Shown: piece by piece, positions 59,460 through 64,000 of the stretch | Layout: each line of letters begins with the position of its first letter | Numbering within the stretch: position 1 is the first letter of the stretch | Assembly (NCBI GenBank): GCA_963772975.1 | Contig: CAVYZH010000011.1 | Location: forward strand, 310,001 to 374,000 | Direction: 5' to 3' | Length of the DNA stretch: 64,000 bases | Origin: AC-32 sp963772975 | GTDB taxonomy: Bacteria > Actinomycetota > Thermoleophilia > Gaiellales > Gaiellaceae | The notes under the pieces: model-generated | What the model was told of the DNA's origin: nothing | The model's input: the letters and a program-made list of their open reading frames with translations, nothing else | Databases searched by the model: none | Position numbers and translations under genes: made by a program

Positions 59460-59466
59460 CCTGCCC

Positions 59467-61274
59467 GTGCCTGCGCTCGTCGATACCTCGATCCGCTTGC
59501 TGGCCCAGGAGCCGCTCGCCGGGCTGATGCCGACGGCCGAGCTGCTACGCCTGGCGGAGATCCTCGACAAGGCCGGCTTCGCCTACCTCGAGGTCTCGGG
59601 CGGTGGAGTCTTCGACACGGCGGTGCGCCGCGGCGTCGAGAGCCCGTGGGAGCGGATTCGCGCGCTGAACGAGCGCACCGAGACGCCGCTCGCGATGGCG
59701 CTGCGCGGCCGCTTCCTCGTCGGCTCGCGACCCGTCGGCGGCGAGTTCGTCAGCCGCTTCGTCGCCTCGGCCGCCGAGAGCGGGATCGAGGTCTTCCGCC
59801 TGCACGACCCGCTGAACGACGTCGAGAACCTGCGCGAGGCCGGCGAGGCGATCACGAGCGCGGGCAAGGAGTTCGACGCGGGGCTCGTCTTCGGCTCCGG
59901 CTACACGAACGAGACCGACGCGCTGGTCGAGCAGGCGCGCAAACTGCCCGAGCTCGGCGCCTCGCGGGTGCTGCTGCACGATCCCTCGAGCTCGCTCCAG
60001 CCGCACCGCGCCCAGGAGCTGGTCGAGACGCTGAAGGAGGCGAGCGGCCTGCCGGTGGGCCTTTACTGCCAGGGTGCGGGCGGCAACGCGATGGCCACGG
60101 GACTCGAGGCCGCGCGCGCGGGGGCCGACCTCGTCGCCTGCGCGGTCTATCCGGTCGCGCTCACCGTCCACCGGATCTCGGGCGAGGCGCTCGCGACGGC
60201 GCTCGCCGGGTTGCGGCTCGACACCGGCGTCGACGTGCCGGCCTTGTGGCGGGCCTCGGAGCTCGTGGACGAGCACATCGGCGACGAGCCGGTCACGCCG
60301 CTCGCGCCGCGGATCGCCGTGCGCGCCGCCGAGCACAAGGTCCCGCCGGGGCTCGTGGCCGCGCTCGACACGCACCTGCGCGCGCTCGGGGCCGGCGACC
60401 GCACGGACGAGGTGTTGGACGAGCTGGCGAAGATCCGCGAGGAGGTCGGCTTCCCGCCGATCGCATCGCCCATCGGCCAGATCCTCGGCTCGCAGGCGCT
60501 GATGCACGTGCTCTCGGCGAGCCGCTACCAGACCGTCGTCGACGAGCTGCGCGCGCTGATCGAGGGCCGCTACGGCAGCCCGCCGGGGCCGATCGACGCG
60601 ACGGTCAAGCGCGCGGTCACGCTCTCGGGCGGTGCGCCGGAGGAAGAGGCGCCCGTCGACCTCGACTCGCTCCGCTCCGAGGCCGAAGGGCTCGCCTCGA
60701 GCGAGGAGGAACTGCTGCTGCTCGCGCTCTTCGGCGAGGAGGCGGAGCCGCTCCTGCAGTCGATCCGCGGCCGCGCCAGCCGCGACGAGAGCCTCAGCGC
60801 CGGCGGCGTCGACCAGGCGCGCGCCGAGCGGATCCGGGAGATCGTGCGCATCGTCCAGGAATCGGGCGTCGGCGAGGTGACGATCGAGGAGGCGGGCATG
60901 CGCGTCTCGGTCCGGCGCACGCCCGAGCAGCTCGAGCCGACTCTGGCAGTCGCACCCCAGCCCGGCGAGGACGGTGAGACTCCGGCGCCCGGGTCGGCGC
61001 TGGCCGACGGCTTCGCGCGCGTCGAAGCGCCGATGGTCGGCGTCTTCTACCGCGCCGCCCAGCCGGGCGCGCCGCCGTTCGTCCAGGAGGGCGACACGGT
61101 CGCGTCCGGGCAGACCCTCTGCATCCTCGAGGCGATGAAGCTGATGAACGAGATCAAGGCCGACGCGCCCGGCATCGTCCGCACGATCCACGTCGGCAAC
61201 GCCGAGCCGGTCGAGTTCGGCCAGTTGCTGTTCGAGCTCGAGCCGGTCGGGCGGCCGCCGCTCGACGCGGTCTG

Positions 61275-61275
<1 letters not shown>
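59467..61275 (+). CDS. accB: Biotin carboxyl carrier protein fused to a degenerate carboxyltransferase-like domain
   Basis: A 602-residue protein. Residues about 450-595 are a full AccB: helix RAERIREIVRIVQESGVGE, then APMVGVFYRAAQPGAPPFVQ and biotin Lys558 in CILEAMKLMNEIKAD. Residues 1-390 have the fold pattern of pyruvate carboxylase / oxaloacetate decarboxylase carboxyltransferases (VDTSIRLLAQEPL, FRLHDPLNDVENL, ASPIGQILGSQALM). The metal ligands seem lost: Leu11 replaces Asp of the DTTxRD motif, His171 (LLHDP) replaces the carbamylated Lys, and Tyr200 and Gln202 (LYCQG) replace the HxH pair. The gene precedes accC in the accB position of the accB-accC-asp23-nusB order. The N-terminal domain is probably a pseudoenzyme scaffold. 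Confidence 0.85.
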
Positions 61276-62629
<1,354 letters not shown>

Positions 62630-62633
<4 letters not shown>

Positions 62634-62935
62634 CCGAGCCGCTCGTCGTTCGCGGACCCGAAGGGTCGATCACGCTGTCCGTGGCCGCCCTCACGGAGCT
62701 CGTCGCAGGCGCAGCCCGCAGCGTCGAGGGCATCCGCCTGCGCCGGCCGCGGCGAGCGGTAGAGGTCCGACACGCTGAGGGTCGCGCGTCGGTTTCCCTC
62801 GAGCTGGGCGCGGCGCCTGGCGCGGCGCTACCCGGGCTCGCGCGCGCCGTGCAGGAGCGGGTCGGCGAGGCGCTGGCGAAGGTCACCGGTCTCGAGGTCG
62901 AGCGCGTGGACGTTGAGATCGCGGAGATCGGCTGA
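62630..62935 (+). CDS. Asp23/Gls24 family envelope stress protein
   Basis: A 101-residue protein in the position of Bacillus yqhY. It starts LVVRGPEGSITLSVAALTEL and has alternating strand-helix segments ending LAKVTGLEVERVDVEIAEI, the usual Asp23 pattern. In Bacillus the homolog affects acetyl-CoA carboxylase balance. It is coupled to accC (GTGA) and nusB (1-nt overlap). Confidence 0.8.
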
Positions 62936-63309
62936 TGGCCGGCCGCCGCGCCGCGCGCCGCACCGCGCTTGTGCTGCTCTACCAGTGGGATGTCACCGGG
63001 CAGCAGCTGGCCTCGCTGTTCGACGGCGAGATCGACCCGTTCTCGCGCGAGCTCGCCGAGGCCGTGGTGGCGGAGCACGAGCAGCTCGACGCGCGGATCA
63101 CCGAGGCCGCCGACGAGTGGACGGCCGACAGGCTGGGCGCGCTCGAGCGCAACATCCTGCGCATGGCGATCCTGGAGCTCGACCGCGGCGAGGTGCCGCC
63201 CGAGGTGGCGATCGACGAGGCGGTAACGCTCGCCAAACGCTACTCGTCGGAAGATGCTGGGAGACTGGTGAACGGGATACTGGGAAGAATCGTCAAGGAG
63301 GCTGCATGA
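62935..63309 (+). CDS. nusB: Transcription antitermination factor NusB
   Basis: All-helical protein of 124 residues that binds boxA RNA with NusE. The N-terminal RRAARRTALVLLYQWDVTG with its Arg-rich helix, and the C-terminal ALERNILRMAILELDRGEV plus AIDEAVTLAKRYSSEDAGRLVNGILG, are standard. ATG 62935. Confidence 0.95.
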   Translation: MAGRRAARRTALVLLYQWDVTGQQLASLFDGEIDPFSRELAEAVVAEHEQLDARITEAADEWTADRLGALERNILRMAILELDRGEVPPEVAIDEAVTLAKRYSSEDAGRLVNGILGRIVKEAA

Positions 63310-63494
63310 GCGACGCCGCAGAGGAGCGGCTGCGCAGCGCGGAGGAGCTGCTCGACCGGCTCGAGCGCACGCGCGCGAAGCTGGAGGAGACCAAGGACCC
63401 GGACGAGGCGATCGAGATCCTCTCCGAGCTCGCGGAGATCGCCAAGGAGGTCGAGGCGCAGCTGCAGCAGGCCAAGCGAGAGGCGGAGTCGTGA
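63306..63494 (+). CDS. Short helical protein, possibly XseB-like
   Basis: A 62-residue Glu/Leu/Ala-rich helical protein (ERLRSAEELLDRLERTRAKL, then DEAIEILSELAEIAKEVEAQ). Its size and place between nusB and the prenyl synthase gene match xseB in Bacillus, and its two-helix pattern is similar to the exonuclease VII small subunit. The large subunit gene xseA, normally next to it, is absent. It overlaps nusB and ispA by 4 nt each. The assignment is tentative. Confidence 0.45.
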   Translation: MSDAAEERLRSAEELLDRLERTRAKLEETKDPDEAIEILSELAEIAKEVEAQLQQAKREAES

Positions 63495-64000
63495 CCCCGC
63501 CTGAAGAGCTGCGCGCGCTTGTCGAGTCGTACCTGACCGAGCTCGCGCTGACGCCGGAGCTCGGCGGGCTCGAGGAGTCGATGCGTCACGCATTGGCGGG
63601 CGGCGGCAAGCGCATCCGGCCCGTCCTGTGCCTGGCGACGGCCGAAGCCGCGGGTGCGGATCCCGAGGCGGCGCTTCCGGCGGCGGCTGCGCTCGAGCTC
63701 GTGCACAACTTCTCGCTCGTCCACGACGACCTGCCGGCGCTGGACAATGACGAGCTGCGGCGCGGCCGGCCGAGCACCTGGGCCGCCTACGGCGAGGCGG
63801 TCGCCGTCTTGGCCGGTGACGCGCTCCTGGCCGAGGCCGTGCGGCTCGCGCTCTCGTATCCGTCGCCAGCGGTCGCCCGCGAGCTCGTGCAGGCGACGCT
63901 TGGGATGATCGGCGGGCAGTACCTCGACATCACCGGCGGCGGCGACGACCTGGCCGCGCTCCACCGGCTGAAGACCGGCTGCCTGTTCTCGGCCTCGGTC
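63491..64000 (+). CDS. ispA: Polyprenyl (farnesyl/geranylgeranyl) diphosphate synthase, 5' part
   Basis: Trans-prenyltransferase that builds C15 or C20 isoprenoid diphosphates; the 3' end is outside the window. Seen motifs: GGGKRIRPVLCLATAEA and the first Asp-rich motif LVHDDLPALDNDELRRGRPS, which has the DDx4D form of short-chain bacterial enzymes, then AVLAGDALLAEA and GQYLDITGGG. GTG 63491 overlaps the preceding stop by GTGA. Confidence 0.93.
   Translation, partial: MTPPEELRALVESYLTELALTPELGGLEESMRHALAGGGKRIRPVLCLATAEAAGADPEAALPAAAALELVHNFSLVHDDLPALDNDELRRGRPSTWAAYGEAVAVLAGDALLAEAVRLALSYPSPAVARELVQATLGMIGGQYLDITGGGDDLAALHRLKTGCLFSASV

Overview
The window is high-GC bacterial chromosome, almost fully coding, with frequent GTG and TTG starts and long runs of genes that overlap by 1-4 nt. 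The gene content (split glycine decarboxylase, a SigF/SigB-type sigma factor, tRNA genes with standard actinobacterial features) and the many leaderless promoters point to Actinomycetota. The gene order (murG-murC-murB-ftsQ-ftsZ; hisS-aspS ... mnmA ... alaS-ruvX-mltG-aroE-aroC-aroKB-aroQ; efp-acc-asp23-nusB-ispA) and several lineage-type small proteins suggest class Thermoleophilia. That assignment is inference from layout and has not been tested by alignment.

Layout. 1-5852: division and cell-wall cluster: ftsW end, murG, murC with a frameshift, murB, ftsQ, ftsZ. 6025-12645: glycine cleavage system (gcvT, gcvH, gcvPA, gcvPB), threonine aldolase and a serine hydrolase. 12642-20166: cation exchanger, HAD phosphatase, a Cys-rich unknown, an endonuclease IV / AlkZ-like glycosylase pair, gltX, a lone receiver domain and an M3-like metallopeptidase. 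20170-21110: a cyclic-nucleotide-binding gene broken by one amber codon and two small membrane proteins. 21134-29464: a decayed mobile island between a degenerate copy of a tRNA-Glu 3' end and the intact tRNA-Glu gene. It holds a broken HsdR, a JAB protease remnant, two HNH nucleases, a terminase-small-subunit-like gene, two 72-residue paralogs, an ion channel, a lipoprotein and small zinc-ribbon genes; no integrase is visible. 29465-35261: tRNA-Glu, tRNA-Gln, a secreted protein, a heterodimeric ABC exporter, a uracil-DNA glycosylase and a methyltransferase. 35280-41028: complete histidine degradation (formiminotransferase, hutH, hutU, hutI). 41048-50290: MBL hydrolase, hisS, aspS, an envelope-type four-gene module, a structured non-coding RNA (6S RNA candidate), mnmA, a degenerate anti-sigma-like gene and a sigma factor. 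50314-64000: alaS, ruvX, mltG, the shikimate genes, an M24 peptidase, efp, acetyl-CoA carboxylase genes, asp23, nusB, an XseB-like gene and the start of a prenyl synthase.

How genes work together. The gcv and ltaE genes form one glycine/one-carbon unit. The hut genes convert histidine to glutamate and send a formimino group to tetrahydrofolate. The shikimate run covers five of the seven steps to chorismate. The most unusual element is the protein in the accB position: a normal biotin carrier C-terminus fused to a pyruvate-carboxylase-type carboxyltransferase domain in which every metal ligand and the carbamylated lysine appear to be replaced. Other items worth attention are a shared promoter-like element in front of hutH and this accB gene, overlapping divergent -10 elements, widespread leaderless starts, the island with its 72-residue paralog family, and the ncRNA between aspS and mnmA.
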